DNA of 64,000 nt, from assembly GCA_963767475.1 (NCBI GenBank), contig CAVYEI010000002.1, forward strand, positions 1,426,001 to 1,490,000. The letters are read 5' to 3'. Both the position numbers and the translations under genes were made by a program. The notes beneath the pieces were generated by a model. It searched no databases, was not told the DNA's origin, and worked only from the letters and a program-made list of their open reading frames with translations. Source of the DNA: WHSW01 sp963767475 (lineage in GTDB: Bacteria > Actinomycetota > Thermoleophilia > Solirubrobacterales > 70-9). Of this stretch, positions 1-7,822 are shown piece by piece; within the stretch, counting starts at the first letter, position 1; every line of letters starts with the position of its first letter.

Positions 1-475
1 GGGGATTGGCTGCCCAGAAGGAGATGTCGAAGGCCGGCAGCTCGGGCAGCCGCGGCGCCGCGGGCAGCAGTCCCTGGGTGATCGCGTAGAGCAGGACGAC
101 GATCCCGATCCCGGTATCGAAGGGGGCGAGGACCGCGAACGAGGAGATGATCGCCGGGTAGGCGGCGCCGCGGACGCTGCGCTTGGCGAGCACGATCTTG
201 ATCGCGTCGCCGCCACGCGCCGGGAGGATCCCGTTCATCCCGGCGCCGACGAGAAACGCCCCGACGACGCCGCGCTCGGAGACGGCGCCGCCCGGGTAGG
301 CGGCCCGCAGCGCGTTCGACCAGGCGTGGGCGCGGCAGAGCTGCAGCGCCAGCGAGAGCAGCAGGGCCGCACCCAGGTAGGGGAGATCGATGCGGGCGAA
401 GTTCTCGGCGAAGCTGGAGATCGCGCTCCAGACGCGATCGATCTGGCCGCCGAGGTCGATGCTTCCGCGCGGCAT
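1..475 (-). CDS. LPG synthase-like (UPF0104) membrane protein, 3' end off window
   Basis: This minus-strand frame opens with ATG at 475 and runs off the left edge, giving about 158 residues. It begins MPRGSIDLGGQIDRVWSAIS and contains hydrophobic segments near residues 35-50 and 115-135. It also has the stretch GAGMNGILPARGGDAIKI, typical of the membrane domain of lysylphosphatidylglycerol synthase/flippase (UPF0104, AglD-like) proteins. Members sit in the membrane and flip or use lipid-linked substrates; the substrate here cannot be read. The start lies only 17 bp from the divergent start at 493, so the promoters must overlap one or both genes. Confidence 0.7.
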   Translation of the reverse strand, partial: MPRGSIDLGGQIDRVWSAISSFAENFARIDLPYLGAALLLSLALQLCRAHAWSNALRAAYPGGAVSERGVVGAFLVGAGMNGILPARGGDAIKIVLAKRSVRGAAYPAIISSFAVLAPFDTGIGIVVLLYAITQGLLPAAPRLPELPAFDISFWAANP

Positions 476-492
476 CGTGCAAGCTAAGCGGC

Positions 493-2013
493 TTGCCCGC
501 TTCCACGCCCCGCTGGACGGTCCTCGCTCCGACGCTGCTGGCGGCGGCGCTGGCCGCCGCCTACCTGATCTGGGCGCCGTCGAGCCAGGATCTCGCCGCG
601 GCTACCTTCCGCGCCGACGTCTTCGCCGACCACGGTTTCGCGATCTGGAACAACGCCTGGTACGAGGGCCATTACCTGCTCTCCTACAGCGTCCTCTATC
701 CGCCGCTGGGCGCCGCGCTCGGCCCGCGTCTGACCGGTGCGCTGGCGGTGGTCGCGGCGGCGGCGCTGTTCGCGCTGCTGGCGCGGCGGCGATTCGGCGA
801 GCCGGCGCTGGTGCCGTCGCTGTGGTTCGCCGCCGCGATCGGTGTCTGGCTGCTCACCGGCCGGATCCCGTTCCTGCTCGCGGTGCCGTTCGGCCTCGGT
901 GCCCTGCTCGCCGCCGACAGCAGGCGCCTGATGGCCGCCGCGCTGCTGGCGGCGCTGACAAGCCTCGCGAGCCCGGTTGCGGGGCTGTTCGTCGCCCTCG
1001 CCGCGGCGGCGCTCGCGCTCGCGGGGGAGACTCGCCGCGGGCTCGCGCTCGCGCTTGGCGCCGCGGTCCCGATCGCGGTGCTCAACCTGGCCTTCCCGAC
1101 CGGCGGCTTCGAGCCCTTCGTGTTCTCCGCCTTCGTCGCGATCCCGATCGTGACCGTCCTCGTGCTCTGGCTGGTCCCGACCGAGTATCGGGCGCTGCGG
1201 ATCGGTGCCGTCCTCTACGCCGCGCTGGCGCTGGCGCTGTTCGTGATCGACAATCCGCTGGGCGGCAACGTAACCCGCCTCGGGGCCCTGTTTGCCGGCC
1301 CTGTGCTGGCGCTGGTGCTGTGGCCGCGCGGGCGCTGGGTCGTGATCGCGGTCTCGATCCCGCTGCTCTACTGGCAGCTAATCGCCCCGGTGCGCGACGT
1401 GCGCAAGGCGTCCGGGGACCCGTCCACGGAGGCGGCCTTCTACGAGCCCCTGATCACCGAGCTCGACCGGCTCGCCGCCTCCCGCGAGAGCTTCCGGGTC
1501 GAGATCCCGCCGACGAAGAACCGCTGGGAGGCGGCATACGTCGCCCGCGAGCACCCGATCGCGCGCGGTTGGCTGCGCCAGCTCGAGTCCGACGACTTCG
1601 ACCTGTTCACCGACGGCGCTCTGACCGCCGACGCATATCTCGGCTGGCTGCGCGAGCACGCGGTCGGCTACGTCGCCGTGCCCGATGCCCGACGCGACTA
1701 CCTCGCCGAGGACGAGGTGGCGCTGATCGACTCCGGGCTCGACTACCTGGACGAGATCTGGAGCGACGACGCATGGACCCTGTACCGGGTCGACGATCCG
1801 CTCGCGATCGGGGCACGGACACCCGAGCCCGACGGGTTCACGCTCACCGCCACCGACCGGGGGGCCTACGAGCCGGCGATCAACTTCAACCGCTACTGGC
1901 GCGTCACCGAGGGCGATGCCTGCATCAGCGACGAAGACGGCCGCACGGTGGTGCGGGTCGCCGAGCCGGGGACGATCCGGGTCGGCGTCGGCCTCAGTGG
2001 TGATTCGTGCTGA
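493..2013 (+). CDS. polytopic membrane protein, GT-C-like, unknown function
   Basis: A 506-residue protein with a TTG start. The first two thirds contain roughly nine to ten hydrophobic helices; the last ~170 residues are soluble and charged. The layout, with a loop after the first helix carrying FADHGFAIWNNAWYEGHYLL and then YPPLG, recalls GT-C type membrane glycosyltransferases and their relatives, but I do not see a diagnostic catalytic motif. The 3' end overlaps the convergent HAD gene by 20 bp. The function is not assignable from sequence; a role in cell-envelope glycan synthesis is inference from fold and neighbours. Confidence 0.7.
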   Translation: MPASTPRWTVLAPTLLAAALAAAYLIWAPSSQDLAAATFRADVFADHGFAIWNNAWYEGHYLLSYSVLYPPLGAALGPRLTGALAVVAAAALFALLARRRFGEPALVPSLWFAAAIGVWLLTGRIPFLLAVPFGLGALLAADSRRLMAAALLAALTSLASPVAGLFVALAAAALALAGETRRGLALALGAAVPIAVLNLAFPTGGFEPFVFSAFVAIPIVTVLVLWLVPTEYRALRIGAVLYAALALALFVIDNPLGGNVTRLGALFAGPVLALVLWPRGRWVVIAVSIPLLYWQLIAPVRDVRKASGDPSTEAAFYEPLITELDRLAASRESFRVEIPPTKNRWEAAYVAREHPIARGWLRQLESDDFDLFTDGALTADAYLGWLREHAVGYVAVPDARRDYLAEDEVALIDSGLDYLDEIWSDDAWTLYRVDDPLAIGARTPEPDGFTLTATDRGAYEPAINFNRYWRVTEGDACISDEDGRTVVRVAEPGTIRVGVGLSGDSC

Positions 2014-2620
2014 GCTCGACCCCGAGCAGCTGCTCGAGCTTCGCCACCGTCTCGGCGGGATCGCGGTGCAGCAGCGCGGTCATCCCGACCGCCTCGGCGC
2101 CGGCGCAGTTCTCGCGCAGATCGTCGACGAAGACCGCCTCGGCGGGCTCGACCTCGAGCCGCTCGCACGCCAGCAGGTAGATCTCGGGCTGCGGCTTGTG
2201 CAGCCCGACCTCGCCCGAGATCACGGCGACGTCGAAGAGGTCGGTGGGGGAGCGGTCGTAGATCCCCATGCCCCACGAGTTGGTGATCAGCCCGGTCTTG
2301 AAGCCGCCGGTCCGGGCGGACCGAACGGCCTCGATCATCGAGGGCTCCGGCTGCAGGTCGGCGAACATCCTCGCGATCAGCCCCTCCGGCTCGGCGACCC
2401 CGAGCAGGGCCCCGAAGCGCGCCTCGAAGTCCGGGTCGGAGAGGTCCCCGGTCTCCAGGCCGCGGAGCAGCTTCAGGGCCTCGGTGTCGCCGCGGAACAA
2501 CTCGCGCACGGTCTCCGGCGCCAGGCCCTCGGCCTCACAGAAGGAGGCGAACGCCGGCCAGATGCTGGTCGTCAGCACGCCGCCGTAGTCGACGACGAGA
2601 GCAATAGGCTTCCCCGCCAT
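1994..2620 (-). CDS. HAD-superfamily hydrolase (ACAD10 N-domain type)
   Basis: A 208-residue protein starting MAGKPIALVVDYGGVLTTS. The HAD motif I reads DYGGVLT, where the second acidic residue of DxD is replaced by glycine, as in the epoxide-hydrolase-N/ACAD10-type HAD branch. Motif II is around ITNSWG, the motif III lysine is in GLHKPQPEIY, and motif IV is FVDDLRENC. The start chosen is the ATG at 2620; the open frame continues upstream but without family sequence. Its ATG overlaps the ATG of the divergent APH-fold gene within one CCATGG. Together with the kinase and the acyl-CoA dehydrogenase at 4862-6127 it reproduces the three domains of animal ACAD10. Substrate unknown. Confidence 0.85.
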   Translation of the reverse strand: MAGKPIALVVDYGGVLTTSIWPAFASFCEAEGLAPETVRELFRGDTEALKLLRGLETGDLSDPDFEARFGALLGVAEPEGLIARMFADLQPEPSMIEAVRSARTGGFKTGLITNSWGMGIYDRSPTDLFDVAVISGEVGLHKPQPEIYLLACERLEVEPAEAVFVDDLRENCAGAEAVGMTALLHRDPAETVAKLEQLLGVELSTNHH

Positions 2621-3650
2621 GGGCGAGGAGGCTACCGACGGAATCGACGTGCCCCGCACCGAGGCCTGGTTCGAGGCCAACGCGGGCGAGGTCGAGCTGC
2701 CGCTCACGTTCGAGCGGATTGCCGGCGGGCGCTCGAACCTGACCTACGCCGTCAGCGACGCGGCCGGGCGTCGCTGGGCGCTGCGCCGGCCACCGCTCGG
2801 CGCCCGGCTCGCCTCCGCCCACGACATGGGGCGCGAGCACCGGATCATCTCCGCGCTGCAGGGCACCGAGGTGCCCGTGCCGCCGGTGATCGGCCTCTCC
2901 GAGGAGGGCGAGGATCCGTTTTACGTCATGGGCTGGGTCGAGGGACCGATCCTGCGCTCGCTGGACGAGATCGGCGAGTTTCCCGACCCCGGCGACCGCC
3001 GCCGGATCGGCGAGCGGGTGGTCGACACCCTGGTCGCGATCCACGCCGTCGACCCCGAGCAGGTCGGCCTCGGCGAGTTGGCGAAGAAGGAGGACTACGT
3101 TGCCCGCCAGCTGAAGCGCTGGCAGGGCCAGTGGGCCAAGCAGCACACGCGCGAGTTGCCGCTCGTCGACGAGGTCCACGACCGGCTCGCCTCGCGGATC
3201 CCCGAGCAGGGACCGGCGACGATCGTCCACGGCGACTACCGCCTCGACAACATGATCCTCTCACCCGCCGGCGAGGTCGCCGCCGTGGTCGACTGGGAGC
3301 TGTGCACGCTCGGCGACCCGCTCGCCGATGTCGGCCTCCTGCTCGTCTACTGGGGCGAGGAGGGCGACAGCGTCGTCCCCCTGATGCGGCCGGCGACGAT
3401 GGCCCCGGGCTTCCTCTCGCGCGATCAGGTCAAGCAGCGCTACGCGGAGCGCTCGGGCCGCGAGCTTTCGGAGATCGACTTCTACGTCGCCCTCGGCCTC
3501 TGGAAGCTGGCGATCATCCTCGAGGGCGTGTACGCCCGCTACGCGGCCGGCCAATACGGCGACGCCGAGGACTCCGGGGCGGCCGAGTTCGCGCGCACCG
3601 TCGAGCGGCTCGCCGAGGCTGCCGCTGAGGCCGAGGGGAGACTTGCCTAG
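2619..3650 (+). CDS. APH-fold kinase, ACAD10/11 / LvaA type
   Basis: A 343-residue aminoglycoside-phosphotransferase-fold protein. The N-lobe carries the glycine-rich IAGGRSNLTYAV. The catalytic loop is IVHGDYRLDNMI near residue 204, followed by the metal-binding VVDWELCTLGDPLAD near 225. This DWE-CTLGDP form is typical of the APH domains of ACAD10/ACAD11 and of the bacterial LvaA-like kinases rather than of antibiotic kinases. In those systems the kinase phosphorylates the hydroxyl of a 4-hydroxyacyl-CoA and an acyl-CoA dehydrogenase partner completes the conversion. That reaction is inference here, supported by the HAD and ACAD genes close by. No clear Shine-Dalgarno sequence precedes the ATG, so a leaderless transcript is possible. 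Confidence 0.88.
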   Translation: MGEEATDGIDVPRTEAWFEANAGEVELPLTFERIAGGRSNLTYAVSDAAGRRWALRRPPLGARLASAHDMGREHRIISALQGTEVPVPPVIGLSEEGEDPFYVMGWVEGPILRSLDEIGEFPDPGDRRRIGERVVDTLVAIHAVDPEQVGLGELAKKEDYVARQLKRWQGQWAKQHTRELPLVDEVHDRLASRIPEQGPATIVHGDYRLDNMILSPAGEVAAVVDWELCTLGDPLADVGLLLVYWGEEGDSVVPLMRPATMAPGFLSRDQVKQRYAERSGRELSEIDFYVALGLWKLAIILEGVYARYAAGQYGDAEDSGAAEFARTVERLAEAAAEAEGRLA

Positions 3651-4935
3651 CCTCAGACTCGGGGTTCCCGGCGCCGTTGTCGCGACGCTCGCCGGCTACT
3701 TCCTCCTGCTCGCGGTGCTCGGCGGGCAGCCGGGGTGGGACCGTCTCGGTGTCCCGGACCTGCAGCCCTCGTTTGCCGACCTGCGCTCCGTGACCTCGGC
3801 CTGGGAGTGCGACCGGCAGGGGACGCCGGTGCTGCCGGTCAACCCGTGCGATCCGTACGGCGGTCGCCCGGCCAACTACCCGAGCCTGTGGCTGGCCCCC
3901 TCGGGCCTCGGGTTGGGACAGGGGTCGACGGTCGCGCTCGGGGTCGCCTCGGCCGTCGTCTTCCTCGTCTCGTTGCTGTTCCTGCTCTCCCGCGCTCGCG
4001 CCCGTGGGCGCTTGCTCTGCGCCGCCGTCGCGATCTCCCCGGGGGTGATGCTGGGGGTCGAGCGCGGCAACGTCGACATCCTCCTGTTCGCCGTCGTGGT
4101 CGCGGCTCTGGCGCTGTTTCGGCGCTCGCCCGCAGCCCGCGTCGCCGGTGAGGCGATGCTGCTGGGAGCCGCGCTGCTGAAGCTGTTCCCGGTCTTCGCC
4201 TGGGGTGTGCTGTTGCGCCAGCCGCGGCGACCCGCGATCGCCTCGATTCTGCTGATCGGCGCCGCCTTCGCGATCTACGTCGTGGCGACCGCCGACACGA
4301 TCCGCGCGATCGAGCGCGCCGTCCCTCAGAACGTCGGCTTTTCCTATGGCGCCGACGTCGGCTTCGACAGCCTCGGTGCCGGTGATTGGCCGACGCGGTT
4401 CGCGCTCGCCGCGGCCGTGATCGCGATTGCATTGCTGGCGCGCGGCCGCACGGCGCTCGCGGATGCCGGCGGCGAGCGGGATCGGCATGCGAGGTTCGCG
4501 CTCGACGCCTTCGTCGCCGGGGCCGGCGTCTACGTCGCCAGCTTTGCCCTCGGGCACAACTACGACTACCGGATGGTCTTCGTCCTGCTCGCCCTCCCCC
4601 AGCTGACGCTCTGGGCGCACGAGCGAGCCATAGGCGGGCCCGCGCCCGTCCCCGCCCCACGGTTGACGCTCGCGGCACTGGTCGCGTCGCTGTGGCTGTC
4701 GCTGCCGCTGAACGCGGCGATCGGCTTCTGGATCGGCCCGCTGGAGTTCCTGACTTTGGACCAGCTCGGCTTCTCGATCGACGAGCTGGCGAACTGGACG
4801 CTGTTCGTCGGGCTCGGCACCGGCCTGGTCGCCGTGCTGGCGCCGGCGGTGCAGGCGCTGCTCAGGAAGCGGCGGGAGCCATCGCCCCAGGCGCCTCGGC
4901 CTCGTCGGCTTCGGCGGCTGCGGCCCAGCGGTTGA
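3643..4935 (+). CDS. GT87-like (DUF2029) polyprenyl-phosphate mannosyltransferase-type membrane protein
   Basis: A 430-residue polytopic protein with about ten hydrophobic segments and a TTG start that overlaps the kinase gene by 8 bp. The pattern of the GT87/DUF2029 family is visible: a first extracytoplasmic loop with NYPSLWLAP, the ERGNVDILLFAVVV segment, and LLKLFPVFAWG after the following helix. Members transfer sugars from polyprenyl phosphate on the outer face of the membrane. Its last 74 bp overlap the 3' end of the convergent acyl-CoA dehydrogenase gene and encode a basic, proline-rich tail. Its job probably relates to envelope glycans rather than to the ACAD/APH pair. Confidence 0.75.
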   Translation: MPSLRLGVPGAVVATLAGYFLLLAVLGGQPGWDRLGVPDLQPSFADLRSVTSAWECDRQGTPVLPVNPCDPYGGRPANYPSLWLAPSGLGLGQGSTVALGVASAVVFLVSLLFLLSRARARGRLLCAAVAISPGVMLGVERGNVDILLFAVVVAALALFRRSPAARVAGEAMLLGAALLKLFPVFAWGVLLRQPRRPAIASILLIGAAFAIYVVATADTIRAIERAVPQNVGFSYGADVGFDSLGAGDWPTRFALAAAVIAIALLARGRTALADAGGERDRHARFALDAFVAGAGVYVASFALGHNYDYRMVFVLLALPQLTLWAHERAIGGPAPVPAPRLTLAALVASLWLSLPLNAAIGFWIGPLEFLTLDQLGFSIDELANWTLFVGLGTGLVAVLAPAVQALLRKRREPSPQAPRPRRLRRLRPSG

Positions 4936-6127
4936 GCTCGCGCCGGGCGACGACCATCTTGTGGACCTCGTCGGGTCCGTCGGCGACCTTGAGCATGCGC
5001 GAGAAGCGCCACATCCCGGCCAGCGGCGTGTCGTCGGACATCCCGAGTGAGCCGTGCACCTGGATCGCGCGGTCGAGCACGTCCATGACCACGTTGGCGG
5101 CGACGACCTTGATCATCGAGATCTCGCGCCGCGCCTCCTTCTTGCCGTAGACGTCCATCTTCCAGGCCGCCATCAGGGTCAGCAGGCGCGCCTGCTCGGT
5201 CTCGATCCGCGACTTGGCGATGAAGTCCTGGACGAACTGCTTCTCGGCCAGCTTCTCGCCGAACGCCTCGCGCTCGTTGGCGCGGCGGCACATCATCTCG
5301 ATCGCCCGCTCGCAGCTGCCGATCGCGCGCATGCAGTGGTGGATCCGCCCCGGGCCGAGCCGGTCCTGGGCGATCACGAACCCCGCCTGGCGCGGGCCGA
5401 GCAGGTTGGCGGCCGGAACACGGCAGTCCTCGTAGAGGATCTCGCAGTGGCCGGGGCCGCCGTCGTGGCCCATCACCGGCACCGGGCGGACGAGGTTGAA
5501 GCCCGGGTTGTCGGTCGGCACGAGGATCATCGAGGCGCGCCCGTAGGGGTGGGCGTCGGGGTCGGTGACCAGCATCACGATCGCCAGCGAGGCGCCGACG
5601 GCGCCCGAGGTGAACCACTTGTGGCCGTTGATCACCCACTCGTCGCCCTCGAGCTCGGCGCGCGCCCGCAGCGTGCGCGGGTCGGAGCCGGCGACCTCGG
5701 GCTCGGTCATCGAGAAGCAGGAGCGGATCTCGCCGTCGAGCAGCGGCCGCAGCCAGCGCTGCTTTTGCTCGTCGGTCCCGTGCTCGGCGATGATCTCGGT
5801 GTTGCCGGTGTCGGGGGCGGAGCAGTTGAAGGCCATCGGGGCGATCGCCGGGCTGCGGCCCATCTCCTCGCAGAGCACGCCGTACTCCCAGTTGGTGAGC
5901 CCGGCGCCGTGCTCGTCGTCGGGCATGAACAGGTTCCACAGGCCCTCGTTGCGCGCCCGCTCGCGGATCTCGACCAGGATCCGGGGGTAGGCGATTCCGG
6001 ACTCCTGAGTTACCTCCTCGTCCAGCGCCCGCAGGGCCTCGGCCTCGTTCGGGTACACGTGCTCGTCCATGAACTCGCGGATGCGGTCGCGAAGCTCGGT
6101 CACGCGCGGGCTCAGGTCGAAGTCCAT
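4862..6127 (-). CDS. acyl-CoA dehydrogenase, ACAD10/11 type
   Basis: A 421-residue FAD-dependent acyl-CoA dehydrogenase. The ATG at 6127 is preceded by a clear AGGAGG. The N-terminal helical domain is followed by CFSMTEPEVAGSDP near residues 138-151, which contacts flavin, and by NGHKWFTSGA. The C-terminal helical domain contains LGPGRIHHCMRAIG and IQVHGSLGMSDDTPLAGMWR. The words WNLFMP, GRIHHCMR and LKVADGPDEVH are characteristic of the ACAD10/11 branch and its bacterial relatives, which act with an APH-fold kinase on 4-hydroxyacyl-CoAs. It is 8 bp downstream of a PhyH-type gene, so the two are probably co-transcribed. Confidence 0.92.
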   Translation of the reverse strand: MDFDLSPRVTELRDRIREFMDEHVYPNEAEALRALDEEVTQESGIAYPRILVEIRERARNEGLWNLFMPDDEHGAGLTNWEYGVLCEEMGRSPAIAPMAFNCSAPDTGNTEIIAEHGTDEQKQRWLRPLLDGEIRSCFSMTEPEVAGSDPRTLRARAELEGDEWVINGHKWFTSGAVGASLAIVMLVTDPDAHPYGRASMILVPTDNPGFNLVRPVPVMGHDGGPGHCEILYEDCRVPAANLLGPRQAGFVIAQDRLGPGRIHHCMRAIGSCERAIEMMCRRANEREAFGEKLAEKQFVQDFIAKSRIETEQARLLTLMAAWKMDVYGKKEARREISMIKVVAANVVMDVLDRAIQVHGSLGMSDDTPLAGMWRFSRMLKVADGPDEVHKMVVARRELNRWAAAAEADEAEAPGAMAPAAS

Positions 6128-6135
6128 GTCGCCTC

Positions 6136-7131
6136 CTAGAAGCCGATGGGGGTGTACTCGCCGGGGAACCCGGTGGGGCCGAAGAACCAACTCTCGATCG
6201 CGTAGCGGGTCTTCGGCATCTGCGGCTCGACCGCGGTTCGGTGCAGGAAGAGGTCGTCGAAGAGGACGACGTCTCCGGGCTCGAACACCGGGCGCAGGAC
6301 GCCCGCCTCGCCGGCCGCCTGCTCGGCGACGGGATCACCAACCGACCAGTCGAACACGGCGCCATCGGTGCCGGTGGCGACGATGTGGTCGAGGCGCTTG
6401 GGCACGACGTCGAGCCCGGGGGCATCGACGCCGCAGTCCGAGAGCGAGAGCCAGACGTTCAGCGCTCTCACCTCGCTGCCGAGAAAGGCGCCGTCCTGGT
6501 GCCAGGCGGTGCCGGCGCTGGAGTCGACCTTGCGCAGCGTGCACTTGTTGACCGAGATCGCGGGGCGCTCGCCGAGATAGCCGGCGATCAGGTCGCGCAG
6601 TCCGACGCGCTCGAAGGTCTCCAGCATGTCGAACATCAGCCGCGGCGAATCCGCCGCCCAGATCGATCCGGTCGAGCTCACCCAGCCGCGATCGCCGAGC
6701 ACGAACGGCTTGTCGGGCTCGAACATCTGCCAGTACGCGAGCTCATCCGTGCCCTGCTCGCCGACCTGCTCGCGGGCGGCGAAGGCTCGCTCCATCTCGT
6801 CGACCATATTCGCCGCCTGCTCGCGTTCGACCAGGCCGCGGATCACCAGGCAGCCGCTGGAGAGCATCGCGCCCCGCAGTAGCTCCGGGCTGAGCTCGGC
6901 GGGGGTCGCCTCGGCGAGGCCGGAGCCGTTGGCGCTCGAGCGCTGGAGCGGCTCCGGGAACGACGGCGGGGAACCGGCCGCGGCGACCAAGCGGGCGCCG
7001 GCCTGATGGCGTAGGCGCAGGATCCGCCGTTCGCGCTCCGGGTCGCGCTGGGCTCGGTTCGCCTCGACCAGCTCGTCGATCTCGGTCAGCAGCTCGGTCG
7101 CGTCCTCATCCTTGTGCCTGCGGAAGAACAT
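6136..7131 (-). CDS. phytanoyl-CoA dioxygenase (PhyH) family oxygenase, copy 1
   Basis: A 331-residue Fe(II)/2-oxoglutarate oxygenase of the PhyH family. The iron-binding HxD is in TAWHQDGAFLG and the distal histidine is in FDDLFLHRTAVEP. The carboxylate-binding basic residue is probably in the following TRYAIESWF. A charged ~70-residue N-terminal coil (LRLRHQAGARL) precedes the domain. Family members hydroxylate acyl-CoAs or small molecules and lipids; the substrate here is unknown. It sits between a methyltransferase/glycosyltransferase group and the acyl-CoA dehydrogenase, all on the minus strand with 8-20 bp gaps. A close paralogue is at 10552-11544. Confidence 0.88.
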   Translation of the reverse strand: MFFRRHKDEDATELLTEIDELVEANRAQRDPERERRILRLRHQAGARLVAAAGSPPSFPEPLQRSSANGSGLAEATPAELSPELLRGAMLSSGCLVIRGLVEREQAANMVDEMERAFAAREQVGEQGTDELAYWQMFEPDKPFVLGDRGWVSSTGSIWAADSPRLMFDMLETFERVGLRDLIAGYLGERPAISVNKCTLRKVDSSAGTAWHQDGAFLGSEVRALNVWLSLSDCGVDAPGLDVVPKRLDHIVATGTDGAVFDWSVGDPVAEQAAGEAGVLRPVFEPGDVVLFDDLFLHRTAVEPQMPKTRYAIESWFFGPTGFPGEYTPIGF

Positions 7132-7150
7132 TGCGAGACCGTAGCAGCGG

Positions 7151-7822
7151 CTATTCGGGGTTGCGCGCGAATGCCCAAACCTGCACCGGCACCTCGGGCT
7201 CGTTGTCGAGCGAGTGCATGCTGCGCCGGTAGATCGACCAGCGATTGAGGTTGCCGATCACGCACTCGCGGTTCCCCCAGGCGCCCACGTGCTCAACCTC
7301 CAGGCCCGCGGCCTCGAGCAGCGTTCGCAGGCCCCGGGGGCTGAAGCGCCAGTAGTCGCGCATGCCGTAGTGCTCGTGGATCTTGATCAGAAACGGCGTC
7401 GAGACGATCACCTGCCCGCCCCGTGCGCAGAGGGCGCGGAGGTTGGCGGCGGCGACCCAGGGCTCGGGTACGTGCTCGATCACCTGCTCGCAGATGACGA
7501 CGTCGAAGCGTCCCCGCCGCGAGTCGGCGAGCGGGGCGCAGAGATCGAACTCGGGATAGGCAAGTCCGGCGTACTCGCGCCAGGGCCGCCGGGCATGGAG
7601 GTCGCCGCTGATCTCACAGGCGCTGCGGCTGGGCGGATCGAGCGCCTCGAGGTGCGCGTCGACAGCGCCGTTCATCACCAGCCGCTGCCACTGCTCAGGC
7701 GCCGCCGCGGCCTCGGGGAAGGCGAACCTGTCGGCGGCCTCGTAGGCGCGCCTCGCCAGCGGCCACAGGCGCCGGGCGACGGCGCCCCGGAAGCCCGGAC
7801 GCGGATCTGCCCCGGCGCTCAA
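7151..7822 (-). CDS. class I SAM-dependent methyltransferase
   Basis: A 223-residue protein from a TTG that overlaps the upstream stop (TTGA). The Rossmann motif I is SACEISGD, a slightly altered form of the usual glycine-rich loop. The post-motif FDVVICEQVIEHVPEPW is the typical Methyltransf_11/12 motif IV with the CEQVIEHV signature. GGQVIVSTPFLIKIHEHYG and YWRFSPRGLRTLLEAAG continue the fold. The longer open frame upstream is only a shadow of the glycosyltransferase gene. Coupling to a glycosyltransferase and a TylF-like methyltransferase suggests methylation of a sugar or lipid, but the acceptor is unknown. Confidence 0.85.
   Translation of the reverse strand: MSAGADPRPGFRGAVARRLWPLARRAYEAADRFAFPEAAAAPEQWQRLVMNGAVDAHLEALDPPSRSACEISGDLHARRPWREYAGLAYPEFDLCAPLADSRRGRFDVVICEQVIEHVPEPWVAAANLRALCARGGQVIVSTPFLIKIHEHYGMRDYWRFSPRGLRTLLEAAGLEVEHVGAWGNRECVIGNLNRWSIYRRSMHSLDNEPEVPVQVWAFARNPE

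Noticed and set aside
390..2003. 537-residue plus-strand open frame
   Set aside because: Arginine-rich shadow of the membrane protein in the neighbouring frame.
2619..3650. Aminoglycoside resistance kinase
   Set aside because: Motifs match the ACAD10/11-type branch, and the gene sits beside a HAD and an acyl-CoA dehydrogenase rather than resistance genes.
4566..6425. 619-residue minus-strand open frame
   Set aside because: Shadow spanning the dehydrogenase and PhyH genes; no continuous domain.
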